64,000 nucleotides of DNA. Source: Buchnera aphidicola (Pemphigus populi) (GTDB taxonomy: Bacteria; Pseudomonadota; Gammaproteobacteria; Enterobacterales; Enterobacteriaceae). Under the pieces are notes generated by a model. The model did no database searches. It had not been told where the DNA came from and saw only the letters and a program-made list of their open reading frames with translations. The position numbers and the translations under genes are program-made. Shown one piece after another: positions 53,313-63,702 of the stretch (position 1 is the first letter of the stretch; each line of letters begins with the position of its first letter). Where the stretch lies: positions 124,001 to 188,000 of the forward strand of contig NZ_OZ060372.1 in assembly GCF_964058935.1 (NCBI RefSeq), written 5' to 3'.

Positions 53313-54779
53313 ATGATGATCAATTTTCAGCAATTAATTGGATTTATGCCTTTTGTTATTGCACTATTAACAGTGCTGGTATTGCTATGTTTTATTTCAT
53401 TAAAGCGTAATCATTTTATTATCTACTCTATTAGTATAATTGGTTTGTTATTTTCAATATTATCTTTATATTTTGTGTATGATGTAGTTCCAATTGATAT
53501 TAGTATGTTGTTTTATATTAATCAAGGTTCTATATTTTATATTGGCATTATTCTCTTTTCTACTTTAGCATCTGTTATTTTAGCTTATCCTTATTTATCA
53601 AATAAAATGTTAAATAAAGAAGAATTTTATCTTTTTTTATTTTTTTCTACTTTAGGTTGTATGAGTATAGTAATTTCTAATCATATGTCGAGTTTGTTTG
53701 TTAGTATTGAATTAATGTCGTTACCTATGTTGGGTTTAATTGGTTATGAATATTGTCAAAGAAAAACATTGGAAGCGGTTTTAAAATATATGATATTGTC
53801 TGGTATTGCATCATCTTTTTTATTATTTGGTATAGCTTTAATATATGCTGTATCAGGAAATCTGAGTTTTATTTCTTTAGTTAGTATTATTAATGTACAT
53901 AATTTATTACAAGATAATGATATAGTATTTTTATTAGGATTTTTTTTAATTTTAGTTGCATTATCTTTCAAATTATCAATAATTCCATTCCATTTATGGG
54001 CTCCGGACGTATACGAAGGAACTTCATATACATCATTATTTTTTCTTTCTACCTCCAGTAAAATTGCTATTTTTAGTATATTAAGTAGACTTTTTATGTA
54101 TTTTCCTAAAAATGAAATAAAATTACTGTATTTAATTCTGGAATTATTAGCATTTTTTTCTATTTTTTTTGGCAATATCATGGCTTTATTTCAAAAAAAA
54201 TTAAAAAGATTATTGGCTTATTCATCAATATCTCATTTTGGATACATGCTGATAGCATTGGTATTGATTAATAATGAACATATTTCTTTGGAAGCCACCG
54301 CTATTATTTTCATAAGTTATATATTAACTAATTTTACTATACTTGGTTTAGTAAATAGGATTTCAATACAGTATAACTTATATGATACGGATATACTGAA
54401 TTTTTATCGTGGGTTATTTTGGAAAAGTCCTATTATTGCTGTCTTATTAACAATAATGATGTTTTCTTTGGCAGGACTTCCAATGAGTATTGGTTTTATT
54501 GGAAAATTTTATTTAATTTTATTAACTATTAATGAAAAATCCTTATTATTAGGTTTAATTATGGTTGTAGGTAGTGCTGTAGGATTTTATTATTATTTAC
54601 AAATAATTATTAATTTTTATTTAACTCCACTCAAATATACTGAATACAGTGTTCAGAATGTTACACAATATAATTTTTATAGTGTATTAATATTCATATC
54701 GTCTTTAATGGTAGTATTATTTGGTATATTTCCAGAGTTTTTAATCGATTTACTTAAAATTATACAGCAGTACATATAA
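53313..54779 (+). CDS. nuoN: NADH-quinone oxidoreductase subunit N
   Basis: Third antiporter-like pump subunit, nearest the small membrane subunits. It has 488 aa (E. coli 485). Seen: SLFVSIELMSLPMLGLIGYE with the key glutamate, FKLSIIPFHLWAPDVYEG with the key lysine, and YSSISHFGYMLIAL. It ends the operon; nuoA to nuoN are all present and open. Confidence 0.96.
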   Translation: MMINFQQLIGFMPFVIALLTVLVLLCFISLKRNHFIIYSISIIGLLFSILSLYFVYDVVPIDISMLFYINQGSIFYIGIILFSTLASVILAYPYLSNKMLNKEEFYLFLFFSTLGCMSIVISNHMSSLFVSIELMSLPMLGLIGYEYCQRKTLEAVLKYMILSGIASSFLLFGIALIYAVSGNLSFISLVSIINVHNLLQDNDIVFLLGFFLILVALSFKLSIIPFHLWAPDVYEGTSYTSLFFLSTSSKIAIFSILSRLFMYFPKNEIKLLYLILELLAFFSIFFGNIMALFQKKLKRLLAYSSISHFGYMLIALVLINNEHISLEATAIIFISYILTNFTILGLVNRISIQYNLYDTDILNFYRGLFWKSPIIAVLLTIMMFSLAGLPMSIGFIGKFYLILLTINEKSLLLGLIMVVGSAVGFYYYLQIIINFYLTPLKYTEYSVQNVTQYNFYSVLIFISSLMVVLFGIFPEFLIDLLKIIQQYI

Positions 54780-54962
54780 AAATAAATATTTTAAAGTTAT
54801 GGAAATTCTTACATATATAATTACGGTTTATGATAGAAAAAATTATTAAATATATTTTTTTATAAAAAATAGTATATTATATTTTTATTTCTTATTAATA
54901 TAAGAATATTATTAAAAAATAATTTTAGTTTTTAATTTTTTTATTATAGAGATTGATAGAAT

Positions 54963-55943
54963 ATGTACACCATAGGAACACCTTTTCTTTGGACAATTTT
55001 TAGTTTGTTATCTATTGCTATGATAGCAATTGAAATAGGATTACAAAAAAAAAATATATTAGTAAAAACACCTTTAAAATGTTCTATTTTTTTTTCTTTA
55101 CTGTGGTTAGGTGTTGTAATATTATTTACCATAATACTATGGTCTTCTATTAACAAAAATATTGGTTATGATGTCGCTAATATAAAGACATTATCTTTTT
55201 TTAGTAGTTATTGTCTCGAGCAATTTTTATCTATAGATAATATCATAGTATGGTTTTTATTATTTCAGTATTTTTCAATACCGGTTATTTATCAGCGTAA
55301 AGTTTTAATATATGGTTTATTGGGAGCTGTAGTATTTCGTATAATTATTATTTTTATCGGAAATTGGTTTTTATATAAATATAACTGGATACTATATATT
55401 TTTGGTGTTATTATATTATATACTGGTATTAAAACCATATTTTATACACATTCTACAGTTACAGTATTATCAAATAACCAATGGATTTCTTGGTTTTATA
55501 GAAAATTTAGGATTACTAATAAATTAGAAGAAGATAATTTTTTTTTATGGGAAAATAAGATATTTTTTTTTACTCCTTTATTTCTGGTTACTATTTTAAT
55601 CGAGTTAAGTGATATTATTTTTGCTATAGATAGTGTATCGGCTATATTATCTATAACGATTGATCCTTTTATTATTATTACTTCAAATTTATTAGCTATA
55701 TTTAATTTACGTTCTATTTATTTTTTATTATCTTATTTTGGAAAACAAATAAATATTATTAAATATAGTGTTGGATTTATATTAATTTTTATTGGTATTA
55801 AGATTTTAATTGAACACTTTTTATATATTCCAGAATTTTTTTATTTAATAGTTATAGGTGTTTTTTTAAGTATTAGTATTGTTTTAAACATTTTTTATGT
55901 ATTAAAGAAAAAATTTTTTAAAATTAATAAAAAACTATCATGA
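54963..55943 (+). CDS. alx: Alx, TerC-family membrane protein (manganese export)
   Basis: TerC-family inner-membrane protein; E. coli Alx is linked to manganese export and alkaline response. It has 326 aa (E. coli 321). It starts MYTIGTPFLWTIFSLLS and keeps the paired acidic signatures EQFLSIDNIIVWFLLF and ELSDIIFAIDSVSAIL, plus DPFIIITSNLLAIFNLRSIY. E. coli alx has a manganese-sensing leader; I see no such structure in the 183-bp upstream spacer. Neighbours do not suggest a shared operon. Confidence 0.92.
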   Translation: MYTIGTPFLWTIFSLLSIAMIAIEIGLQKKNILVKTPLKCSIFFSLLWLGVVILFTIILWSSINKNIGYDVANIKTLSFFSSYCLEQFLSIDNIIVWFLLFQYFSIPVIYQRKVLIYGLLGAVVFRIIIIFIGNWFLYKYNWILYIFGVIILYTGIKTIFYTHSTVTVLSNNQWISWFYRKFRITNKLEEDNFFLWENKIFFFTPLFLVTILIELSDIIFAIDSVSAILSITIDPFIIITSNLLAIFNLRSIYFLLSYFGKQINIIKYSVGFILIFIGIKILIEHFLYIPEFFYLIVIGVFLSISIVLNIFYVLKKKFFKINKKLS

Positions 55944-56091
55944 TACCGATAAGTACGGTATACATATATTGTACGTATTTATATATAAAGTAATTAAATA
56001 AATAAGATTTATATATATATATACTATATTAGTTAGTTTGATAATAATAATTATATTAAATTACAGATTTTAATAATAGATAATAAAAAAT

Positions 56092-57354
56092 ATGAGAATA
56101 CATGGTGTTTTAAATGCTAATTCATCTTTATCAATATGGTTAGATTATATCGAAAAATTAAATTCTAATAATAGAAATATTAGTGTAGAAAATTGTATTT
56201 TTATAGCAAAAGAATTAGATTTGTTAAATTTTTCTGCTTTCGTTTTTATTGTTGGAGGAACAAATGGTAAAGGAACTACTTGTTTTTTATTAGAGCGTAT
56301 CTTATTAGATTCTGGTTATCAGGTAGGACTTTACACATCTCCTCATTTATTTAAATTTTGCGAAAGGATTCGTGTTAATGGTAAGTATTTAAGTGATATT
56401 GAATATACCTATGTTTTTTCAATAATCAATTTTTTTAGAAAAGAATTATCTTTAACTTATTTTGAATTTATTACATTATCTGCACTTTTTTTATTTAAAC
56501 AATACGAATTAGATTCTATCATACTAGAAGTAGGTTTAGGAGGTAGATTAGATGCTACTAATATTGTAAATTCTGATTTGTCTATTATTACTAATATAGG
56601 TATTGATCATACTTATTATTTAGGTTTTACCAGATCTAGTATTAGTTATGAGAAAGCGCATATTGCCAGAAAAAATAAATTTATTATTGTTGGGGAAAAA
56701 TACATTCCTAATAGGATGCAACAAGTTATAAAAAAAAAGGAAGCTATTTTAAAAAAAATTAATTATGATTGGTTTATAAAAAATAATAAAAATAATTGGA
56801 ATTATTACTCTTATAAAAGAAACTTATATTCTCTTCCTTATCCTCAAGTATCATTAGAAAACGTTGCAACAGCTTTAACAGCTTTGTTCTATGCTCCATT
56901 TAATATTAATAAGACCATTATCATTAATTCTATTAAAAATACTGTATTACCTGGACGATTTCAAATTATATCTCATTTTCCTAAAGTAATATTGGATGTG
57001 GCACATAATCCTCATGCTGTATTATTTTTAGCAAAAAAATTGAAAAATATTCCTAAGATGGGTAAAATATATGTAATAGTTGGTGTATTAAAAGATAAAG
57101 ATATTACTGGTATGATTTTAAATTTGCAATTATTGGTAGATTATTGGTATTTTGTTCCTATATATACAGGTAGGGGAACTAGTATATCACAATTAATGAA
57201 AATTTTACCTAAAAAATTTAATATTTCAGTAAATTTTCAAGAAGCATGGCGAAAAATTAAATTAAAAGTGAAAAAAGAAGATACAATTTTAGTATTTGGA
57301 TCTTTTTATTTAGTTGCACAAGCTTTAAATATTATCAATTTAGATAAAATCTAG
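56092..57354 (+). CDS. folC: Dihydrofolate synthase/folylpolyglutamate synthase
   Basis: Bifunctional ligase adding glutamate to dihydropteroate and to folates. It has 420 aa (E. coli 422). P-loop VGGTNGKGTTCFLLE, omega-loop region YTSPHLFKFCERIRVNG, TYFEFITLSALFLF, LEVGLGGRLDATNIV and the C-terminal LDVAHNPHAVLFL are intact. Together with folA it shows retained folate metabolism. Confidence 0.96.
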   Translation: MRIHGVLNANSSLSIWLDYIEKLNSNNRNISVENCIFIAKELDLLNFSAFVFIVGGTNGKGTTCFLLERILLDSGYQVGLYTSPHLFKFCERIRVNGKYLSDIEYTYVFSIINFFRKELSLTYFEFITLSALFLFKQYELDSIILEVGLGGRLDATNIVNSDLSIITNIGIDHTYYLGFTRSSISYEKAHIARKNKFIIVGEKYIPNRMQQVIKKKEAILKKINYDWFIKNNKNNWNYYSYKRNLYSLPYPQVSLENVATALTALFYAPFNINKTIIINSIKNTVLPGRFQIISHFPKVILDVAHNPHAVLFLAKKLKNIPKMGKIYVIVGVLKDKDITGMILNLQLLVDYWYFVPIYTGRGTSISQLMKILPKKFNISVNFQEAWRKIKLKVKKEDTILVFGSFYLVAQALNIINLDKI

Positions 57355-57396
57355 TCTAGTTGTATATTAAAAAACAATTTTCATTGCTTTATTTTT

Positions 57397-57430
57397 AGTA
57401 CACTAAAATCATTAAGTATTTTAATGTACT
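57397..57430. terminator. Terminator-like hairpin between folC and prs
   Basis: AGTACACTAAAAT pairs with ATTTTAATGTACT (13 bp, one mismatch, 8-nt loop) between the convergent folC and prs ends. On the minus strand an A/T-rich run follows. Confidence 0.45.
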
Positions 57431-57455
57431 TACAAAGTAAATATATTTTACAGTT

Positions 57456-58403
57456 TTAATGTTGAAACATTTCAGATATTGATTCTTCATTACTAATTCT
57501 ACGAATAGCTTCTGCTAGCATTCCAGATAAAGTTAAAGTTCTGACATGTGACAGCGATTGAATATTTTTAGACAAAGGAATTGTATCGCAAACAACGACT
57601 TCATCGATAACAGATTTTTTTAAATTTTCTATAGCGCTTCCAGAAAAAATAGCATGTGTAGCATAAGCAAACACTCTTTTGGCTCCTCTTTCTTTAAGAG
57701 CTTCTGCTGCTTTATATAAAGTTCCTCCAGTATCTATCATATCATCAACTAATACGCAATCACGGTCATTTACATCTCCTATGACATGCATTACCTGAGA
57801 GGTATTAGCATTAGGTCTTCTTTTATCAATAATAGCCATATCTACGTCATTTAGCAATTTAGCTATTGCCCGAGCACGTATTACTCCACCAATGTCTGGA
57901 GAGACAACTATAGGATTTTTAAAGTTTATTTTAAGCATATCTTCTAACAGAATTAAACTACCGAAAACGTTGTCAACAGGTACATCAAAAAATCCTTGAA
58001 TTTGTTCTGCATGTAAATCAACAGTAAGAACGCGATCAACTCCGGTACTAGATAAAAAATCTGCTACTACTTTTGCTGTTATGGGTACTCTAGCAGAACG
58101 TACACGACGATCTTGTCTGGCGTATCCAAAATATGGTATAACTCCAGTAATACGACCTGCAGAAGCACGTCTTAATGCATCAACCATGACAAGTAGTTCC
58201 ATTAAATTATCGTTAGTGGGAGCACATGTAGATTGAATAATAAATACATCACTTCCTCTTACATTTTCATTTATTTGTACACTTATTTCTCCATCGCTAA
58301 ATCTAGTTACTGATGCGTTACTTAAATTGGTATACAGTCGTTTAGCAATAGATTTTGCTAAATTAGGTATGGCATTACCAGAAAATAATTTAATATTAGA
58401 CAC
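57456..58403 (-). CDS. prs: Ribose-phosphate pyrophosphokinase
   Basis: Makes PRPP from ribose 5-phosphate and ATP for nucleotides, NAD, His and Trp. From the GTG at 58403 ([11 protein letters not shown]) it has 315 aa, exactly the E. coli length; GAGG lies about nine bases upstream and E. coli prs also starts with GTG. An upstream ATG adds ten residues. Seen: [35 protein letters not shown] and the PRPP loop [15 protein letters not shown]. Confidence 0.96.
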   Translation of the reverse strand: MSNIKLFSGNAIPNLAKSIAKRLYTNLSNASVTRFSDGEISVQINENVRGSDVFIIQSTCAPTNDNLMELLVMVDALRRASAGRITGVIPYFGYARQDRRVRSARVPITAKVVADFLSSTGVDRVLTVDLHAEQIQGFFDVPVDNVFGSLILLEDMLKINFKNPIVVSPDIGGVIRARAIAKLLNDVDMAIIDKRRPNANTSQVMHVIGDVNDRDCVLVDDMIDTGGTLYKAAEALKERGAKRVFAYATHAIFSGSAIENLKKSVIDEVVVCDTIPLSKNIQSLSHVRTLTLSGMLAEAIRRISNEESISEMFQH

Positions 58404-58629
58404 AAGATCAACCTCAATTGATTTGTTAGCCACAAGAATGTTTTTAATGTTTATAATTTGAATATTTTATATACCACAATTTATTTTACTATTGATGATA
58501 ATGCTATATTATATATTGGATATGATAATCATTTTTTTAATAAAAATAAAAATTATTTTTTATGAAATATAAATAATTAAATTAATAAGCATTAATCTAA
58601 AATACTGACAAATGTGTTATTTATTGTTA

Positions 58630-58740
58630 GATTTAGAAATAATAAGATCATTATCTCTAATTATAAAAGTTAGTAACATATTAAAAACAGTAAGAGGTTT
58701 TTTATAAGAAATTTTTATATTTTTTTAAAATGGTTTTTTA
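58630..58740 (-). pseudogene. Possible trace of ispE
   Basis: A minus-strand frame reads NIKISYKKPLTVFNMLL followed by RDNDLIIS. Enterobacterial IspE has a GYH-x3-QTLFQFLDYGD segment near its N-terminus, giving a loose match, and ispE is next to prs in E. coli. The GHMP ATP-binding motif is not found. Mostly positional evidence. Confidence 0.22.
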
Positions 58741-59090
58741 AAATTATTTTTTATATATGACTGATCAATGTATCATTTCGTATGAATGACATTACTATTT
58801 TTTAAAACCATGATATTTGTATTAATAAGTTATTTTTTATTAAAGAATATTATTCTCTCTTATTTTTTAAAGATATTTTCTGAAATAAAAGAAATAACGT
58901 TAAACGTTATTCAATGTTTTTAAGCAAAATAAATATTTTGTCTTTAATTAGTGTTGAATTAATATCAAAGAGGTTTTTAGGTTAGCCATATCTTAATTTA
59001 TTATTAAAAATATTACTGTTTATTTTTAATAAAGATTGATTCTAGTATTATTTGAATAATTATGCGTTGTTTTGTAAATATAGTTTTCAA

Positions 59091-59128
59091 ATAACAGATT
59101 CTGTTATCTCAATAAAGTTTTTGAGATA
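59091..59128. repeat. Two overlapping palindromes
   Basis: ATAACAGA/TCTGTTAT (59091-59107) and TATCTCAA/TTGAGATA (59105-59128) share three bases, so the two hairpins exclude each other. They lie in the prs-prfA spacer about 450 bp before prfA. No gene or leader peptide explains them. Confidence 0.35.
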
Positions 59129-59578
59129 GTGGTAAAATTTTTACATTTTTTATCAATAGTATTATCGAAGGAGTTTTTTAAATTGATGGTTAAACGGGAT
59201 ATATGTGTAAATATGATGCCATTACGTACATATAATATTAATTATTAAAATAAATTTTCGTTGAAAGTAATAAATCGTTTTTTTAATAATAGCAATATTA
59301 TTTCTATAGTTATAGATTTTATCTGAAAGTAGTTTTTTATTAATATGTAAGTGATTATTTAAAATATAAAAAAATATATAGATATGTAAATTTTAAATCA
59401 GTATTCTAGAATTTTTCTATTATAGAATATTTATTAAAGATTTTAAGGAGTAAATGTTAATAAAATATTTTTTATGTATTTAAATATAATTAATTTTATA
59501 TAAAAACCAGAATAGTTATATTGTGATTGATGTATTATTTTAATAATATATGATGGTATTTGATAAGGTATTATATTA

Positions 59579-60673
59579 ATGAACAAATCTATGATTGTTA
59601 AATTACAACATCTACAAGATCGTTATGAAGAATTAGAGGTTATGCTCTCTGAAGTTAATCTAATATCAAATCCAGATAAATTTTGCGCTTTATCTAAAGA
59701 ATATTTAAAATTATCTGAAATTAGTCGTTGTTTTATAGATTGGAAAAAAAGTCAAAAAGAAATAGAATCAATTATGTTATTACTAAGTGATAACGAAATG
59801 CGTATTTTAGCTGAAGAAGAATTATTTTTAGTAAAGCAAAGAGCAGAAGTATTGGATAAAAAATTAAAAAAATTATTATTACCTAACGATCCTTATGACG
59901 TTCATAGTTGCTTTATTGAAATTCGTGCTGCGACAGGTGGAGATGAAGCCGCAATATTTGCTGGTGATTTATTGCGTATGTATATACGATACGCTGAAAT
60001 TCAATCGTGGAGATCAGAAGTAATCAGTACCAGTGAAAGTGAAAAAGGTGGTTTTAAAGAAATTATAGCTAAAATTAAAGGGAAAGGAGCGTGCGGAAGA
60101 TTGAAGTTTGAATCTGGAGGGCATCGCGTACAAAGGATTCCTAAAACTGAATCACAAGGTCGTATTCATACTTCAACATGTACAGTAGCTGTAATGCCTG
60201 AGGTTCTTACATTAAAGAAAGTTATTATTCGTCCAAGTGATTTAAAAATAGATACATTTCGTTCCTCTGGAGCGGGTGGACAACACGTAAATACTACTGA
60301 TTCAGCTATTAGAATTACTCATCTTCCTACAGGGCATGTAGTGGAATGTCAAGATGAGCGTTCACAGCATAAAAATAAAGCCAAAGCTTTATCAGTTTTG
60401 TCAGCTCGTATTCATGCTGCTGAAGAAACAAAATTACATGAAAAAAATTCATTAATTCGTCGTAATTTATTAGGATCTGGAGAGAGATCCGATCGCACTA
60501 GAACTTATAATTTTCCACAAAACAGAGTTACAGATCATAGAATTAACTTAACTGTGTACAGTTTAGATGAAATATTACAAGGACACTTAGATCTTATCAT
60601 TAATCCTATAATTCAAGAGCATCAAGCAGAACTACTTGCTAGTTTATCTGATAAATATCATGAATATTCGTGA
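59579..60673 (+). CDS. prfA: Peptide chain release factor RF1
   Basis: Terminates translation at UAA and UAG. It has 364 aa (E. coli 360). The catalytic GGQ is in [16 protein letters not shown], and domain 2 is intact up to the codon-reading loop, where E. coli VPATESQG reads IPKTESQG: Pro and Thr of the PAT tripeptide are kept and Ala is Lys. ATG start. It overlaps prmC by 14 bp, coupling RF1 with its methylase. Confidence 0.96.
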   Translation: MNKSMIVKLQHLQDRYEELEVMLSEVNLISNPDKFCALSKEYLKLSEISRCFIDWKKSQKEIESIMLLLSDNEMRILAEEELFLVKQRAEVLDKKLKKLLLPNDPYDVHSCFIEIRAATGGDEAAIFAGDLLRMYIRYAEIQSWRSEVISTSESEKGGFKEIIAKIKGKGACGRLKFESGGHRVQRIPKTESQGRIHTSTCTVAVMPEVLTLKKVIIRPSDLKIDTFRSSGAGGQHVNTTDSAIRITHLPTGHVVECQDERSQHKNKAKALSVLSARIHAAEETKLHEKNSLIRRNLLGSGERSDRTRTYNFPQNRVTDHRINLTVYSLDEILQGHLDLIINPIIQEHQAELLASLSDKYHEYS

Positions 60674-61490
60674 TTGGTTGCTTTCTGCAAAAATACAACT
60701 ATCTAGTATCGGATATTTAAAACTAGAGGCAGAAGTATTATTAACTGGAATTATAAAAAAATCTAAGACATGGTTAATTATACATGAAGAATGTCAATTA
60801 CATATGAAAATATTAAAAAAATTAAATAATTTGCTTAAACGTCGTATGTTAGGAGAACCAATAGCATATTTATTAGGAAAAAAAGAATTTTGGTCATTGA
60901 CTTTTTTTGTTTCAAAGTTTGTATTAATTCCTAGAGAAGATACAGAGGTTTTGGTAGAATACAGTTTAAAAAAAATGAATAATTCTCCATGTAAGATATT
61001 AGATTTAGGTACCGGATGTGGAGCGGTAGCTTTATCTTTAGCTAAAACGAGACCTGATTGTGATATTACTGGTATTGATTGTATAACAGAAGCTGTTAAT
61101 TTAGCCAAATATAACGCTAATAGATTAAAAATAAAAAATGTAAATTTTTTTTATAGTAATTGGTTTTCTATATTTTCAATAGAAAAATTTGATATAATTG
61201 TTAGTAATCCGCCTTATATTAAATTAGATGAGATTGATCTTTTAGAAAGAGATATTTTTTTTGAACCTTTTGTTTCTTTAATATCATCTAATAATGGATT
61301 ATCAGATATTGAATATATTATAAAGAATGCAAAAAAATATTTAACTCACTCTGGTTGGTTATTACTTGAACATGGGTATAATCAAAAAAATGAAGTTCAA
61401 AATATATTCAAGTATTATGATTTTTTAGAAATAGCATCTTATAAAGATTATTCTGGGAACGATCGTATTACTATTGGAAGAAATATATAA
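60660..61490 (+). CDS. prmC: Release factor glutamine methyltransferase
   Basis: SAM-dependent enzyme that methylates the GGQ glutamine of RF1 and RF2. From the ATG at 60660 (MNIRDWLL) it has 276 aa (E. coli 277); an ATG at 60636 would add eight residues deep inside prfA. N-terminal RF-binding part, then [20 protein letters not shown], the SAM site [16 protein letters not shown] and the catalytic VSNPPYIK. The gene pair prfA-prmC matches E. coli. Confidence 0.95.
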   Translation: MNIRDWLLSAKIQLSSIGYLKLEAEVLLTGIIKKSKTWLIIHEECQLHMKILKKLNNLLKRRMLGEPIAYLLGKKEFWSLTFFVSKFVLIPREDTEVLVEYSLKKMNNSPCKILDLGTGCGAVALSLAKTRPDCDITGIDCITEAVNLAKYNANRLKIKNVNFFYSNWFSIFSIEKFDIIVSNPPYIKLDEIDLLERDIFFEPFVSLISSNNGLSDIEYIIKNAKKYLTHSGWLLLEHGYNQKNEVQNIFKYYDFLEIASYKDYSGNDRITIGRNI

Positions 61491-61795
61491 AAATATAATG
61501 ATTATTATTTAAAAATAAAACTTATATTCTTCAAGAATATATTAAATTAAATGTAACAGTAATTATGAATTATTTGCAAATAAATATTTGCATGTAAATT
61601 ATATTCATTTATATTTTTCATTTTTATTAATTAAAATATTTATGATATGATAATCCGTAATATGGATACACGTAAAATATTAAATTGAAAAATAAAACTA
61701 GTATTTAATGCGAAGAAGGAAAACGTATTTTAGTCGATTTATTTTTAAAATCATATATCTACAGTAAGTTATAAAATATTATTATTGGGAATAAT
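61491..61795. other. 305-bp spacer where sirB2 would lie
   Basis: E. coli has sirB2 between prmC and sirB1; no trace is readable here. The spacer has two tight palindromes, ATATTCTT/AAGAATAT (61524-61540) and TGCAAATA/TATTTGCA (61575-61592), which may form the 3' end of the prfA-prmC transcript. Confidence 0.45.
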
Positions 61796-62605
61796 ATGAC
61801 ATCATTTGTTAATATGAATTTTTCTAAATCACCGCTTTGTGAAACTATTATAACTATCTTTCAGACTATTCGTAAAGATTTTCCTACGAAAGATGTTTTT
61901 TTTGAATTACAAGAGAGAGTAGATGAAGCTAGATCGTATATATCTAATGAAACTAATAAAACTAATCAGTTAAAGAAATTAATTGAACTGTTTTATCATC
62001 ATTGGCGATTTGGAGGAGCTGATGGTAAATATTTACTATCAGATGTACTGTGGTTAGATTGTGTATTAAAAACACGTCAGGGAACAGCTGTATCACTGGG
62101 AGTGATATTATTACATATTGCTCAGCAGTTAGAATTACCTTTGATGCCTGTTATTTTTCCAACTCAATTAATTTTACGTTCTGACAAAAATAATAATGAA
62201 GTATGGTTAATAAATCCTTTTAATGGTGAAACTTTAGATGAGCATATTCTAGGGGTTTGGTTAAAGGGGAATATTAGTCCAACAGCAGAATTATATGAAA
62301 ATGATTTAGATGAATCCGACTCTATTGCAGTGATGAGAAAAATCCTGGATACTTTAAAATCTGCGTTAATGGAAGAAAAAAAAATGGAGTTAGCATTAAA
62401 TGTGAGTAATGTATTACTCAATATCAGTCCAGATGATCCTTATGAAATTCGTGATCGGGGTTTAATTTATGCTCAGTTAGAATGTAATCACATTGCTTTA
62501 ACAGATTTAATTTATTTTGTGGAACATTGTCCTGAAGATCCGATTAGTGAAATTATAAAAGTACAAATTCATTCTATTGAACAAAAGCAGATTATATTGC
62601 ATTGA
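61796..62605 (+). CDS. sirB1: SirB1 (YchA), transglutaminase-like/TPR protein
   Basis: Conserved protein of the SirB1 family with an N-terminal transglutaminase-like fold and a C-terminal TPR-like part; its function is unsettled. It has 269 aa, equal to E. coli YchA, and is colinear throughout: KDVFFELQERVDEA, LSDVLWLDCVLKTRQGTAVS, LPLMPVIFPTQLILR, VWLKGNISPTAEL and YEIRDRGLIYAQLECNHIA. It is kept close to prfA-prmC as in E. coli, which suggests a conserved role, while its neighbours sirB2 and kdsA are absent. Confidence 0.93.
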   Translation: MTSFVNMNFSKSPLCETIITIFQTIRKDFPTKDVFFELQERVDEARSYISNETNKTNQLKKLIELFYHHWRFGGADGKYLLSDVLWLDCVLKTRQGTAVSLGVILLHIAQQLELPLMPVIFPTQLILRSDKNNNEVWLINPFNGETLDEHILGVWLKGNISPTAELYENDLDESDSIAVMRKILDTLKSALMEEKKMELALNVSNVLLNISPDDPYEIRDRGLIYAQLECNHIALTDLIYFVEHCPEDPISEIIKVQIHSIEQKQIILH

Positions 62606-62806
62606 ATATTTAAAATAAGTGTAATGAAAATTAATATGATTTTATTAATTTTAAATTTTTTTTAAAAACGTTAAATATAAATATTTTTTATATTTTTAGT
62701 ATTATGAAAACATTTTTATTAATAGAATTAAATAATTTTAAATATTCGTTTATATTTTTTATAAACATAGATTTAATTATATTAGAGATATTTATTTTTA
62801 TTTTCC

Positions 62807-63296
62807 CTATTCTAAATAATAATCTATATTAGAGTATTTAATTTCTAAAATATTTTCATCTGTTAGATAACGACTTCTTTCTTTGAGATTTTTGGTAAGA
62901 TCTTTAAGATAAAGATTAAATTGAAATTCAGCTTTTTAGTAAGGTCCTTCCCTGATTTTTTTAAGGTTAGCGACAAGATTAATATCGCTTCCTCTATTTG
63001 AATATTTAGTGAATAAGTTTTTTTATTTTCTGAATTATGTTGTTTTCCTACTACTATAACGTTTCATAGAAGCAATACTATATAGTACTTTCATTTTTTC
63101 TCTTTTTTTTCATTTCTTTTAACATAACTAGATGTTATAATACCTAATTTTTTAATGATAGTTCACTATTTCAAATAGCATGCTTTATATTAAAAGTGAA
63201 TTCATTTTCTAGATTAGTAAAATTAATTATTTAAAGATAATTTTGTTTATCTGATTTTTGTCCATTAAGTATGCTTACAGAAATAATTTGGAATTT
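62807..63296 (-). pseudogene. Decayed yfbV (UPF0208)
   Basis: Upstream of ackA and on the opposite strand, as yfbV is in E. coli, minus-strand frames contain ILNGQKSDKQNYL then LENEFTFNIKHAI, matching E. coli YfbV LFRRGQHYSKTWPL then VENRVIKMTRYAI with nearly the same spacing. In another frame, near the end, ANLKKIREG and AEFQFNLYLKDLTKNLKE fit the YfbV C-terminus loosely (GKLQESG, DYQALADTLKRAFKQ). The frame is broken by many stops and at least one shift. The remaining spacer up to ackA shows nothing else. Confidence 0.62.
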
Positions 63297-63702
63297 AATA
63301 TTGATATTGGTGTTTTAATGTATCAATAGATATTTTATATCATTTTCTTATTAAATGTAATTTTTATTAACTTTCATTATTAATAATAATTAATGATTTA
63401 ACATTACTGTATATCTGTAAGTATATTTTAATTTTTTAGAGATAGATTTGATTTCATATTTTTTATTTATTTTAGTTTTTATGCTCAACACTGTAATAAT
63501 AATTTCTTACAATTTTATATTTTTTTAAACAATTAAATATTTATGTATTAATAATATCCTTTACCAATTAAAGTTTTGAGAAATAATATAATAATATTAA
63601 AATAATAATAATTACTATTTTGTAGTAAAAACTAATTTTTAAATAAATTTTTTTATTAAAAATATAATTTCTAGTTTTATTTTTTATCATATAGGAAAAT
63701 AA

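Larger units (their letters stand above)
58404..59578. other. 1.2-kb decayed spacer between prs and prfA
   Basis: E. coli has ispE, lolB and hemA between prs and prfA; none is open here. A weak ispE-like trace lies near 58630-58740 on the minus strand. Several tight palindromes occur (58893-58911, 59091-59107, 59105-59128, 59132-59144). An AAGGAG at 59168-59173 precedes a short frame of about 20 codons that resembles nothing. No RNA gene was found. Confidence 0.6.

Noticed and set aside
53756-54181. 141-codon open frame antisense to nuoN
   Set aside because: Lies entirely opposite conserved nuoN coding sequence and has no start context or family similarity.
54780-54962. Manganese-sensing leader (yybP-ykoY type) before alx
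   Set aside because: The spacer is short and nearly all A/T; the conserved internal-loop motif and G+C-rich helices are not present.
59183-59248. Small ORF of about 20 codons behind AAGGAG in the prs-prfA spacer
   Set aside because: No similarity to hemA, lolB or ispE and too short to support; probably decayed DNA.
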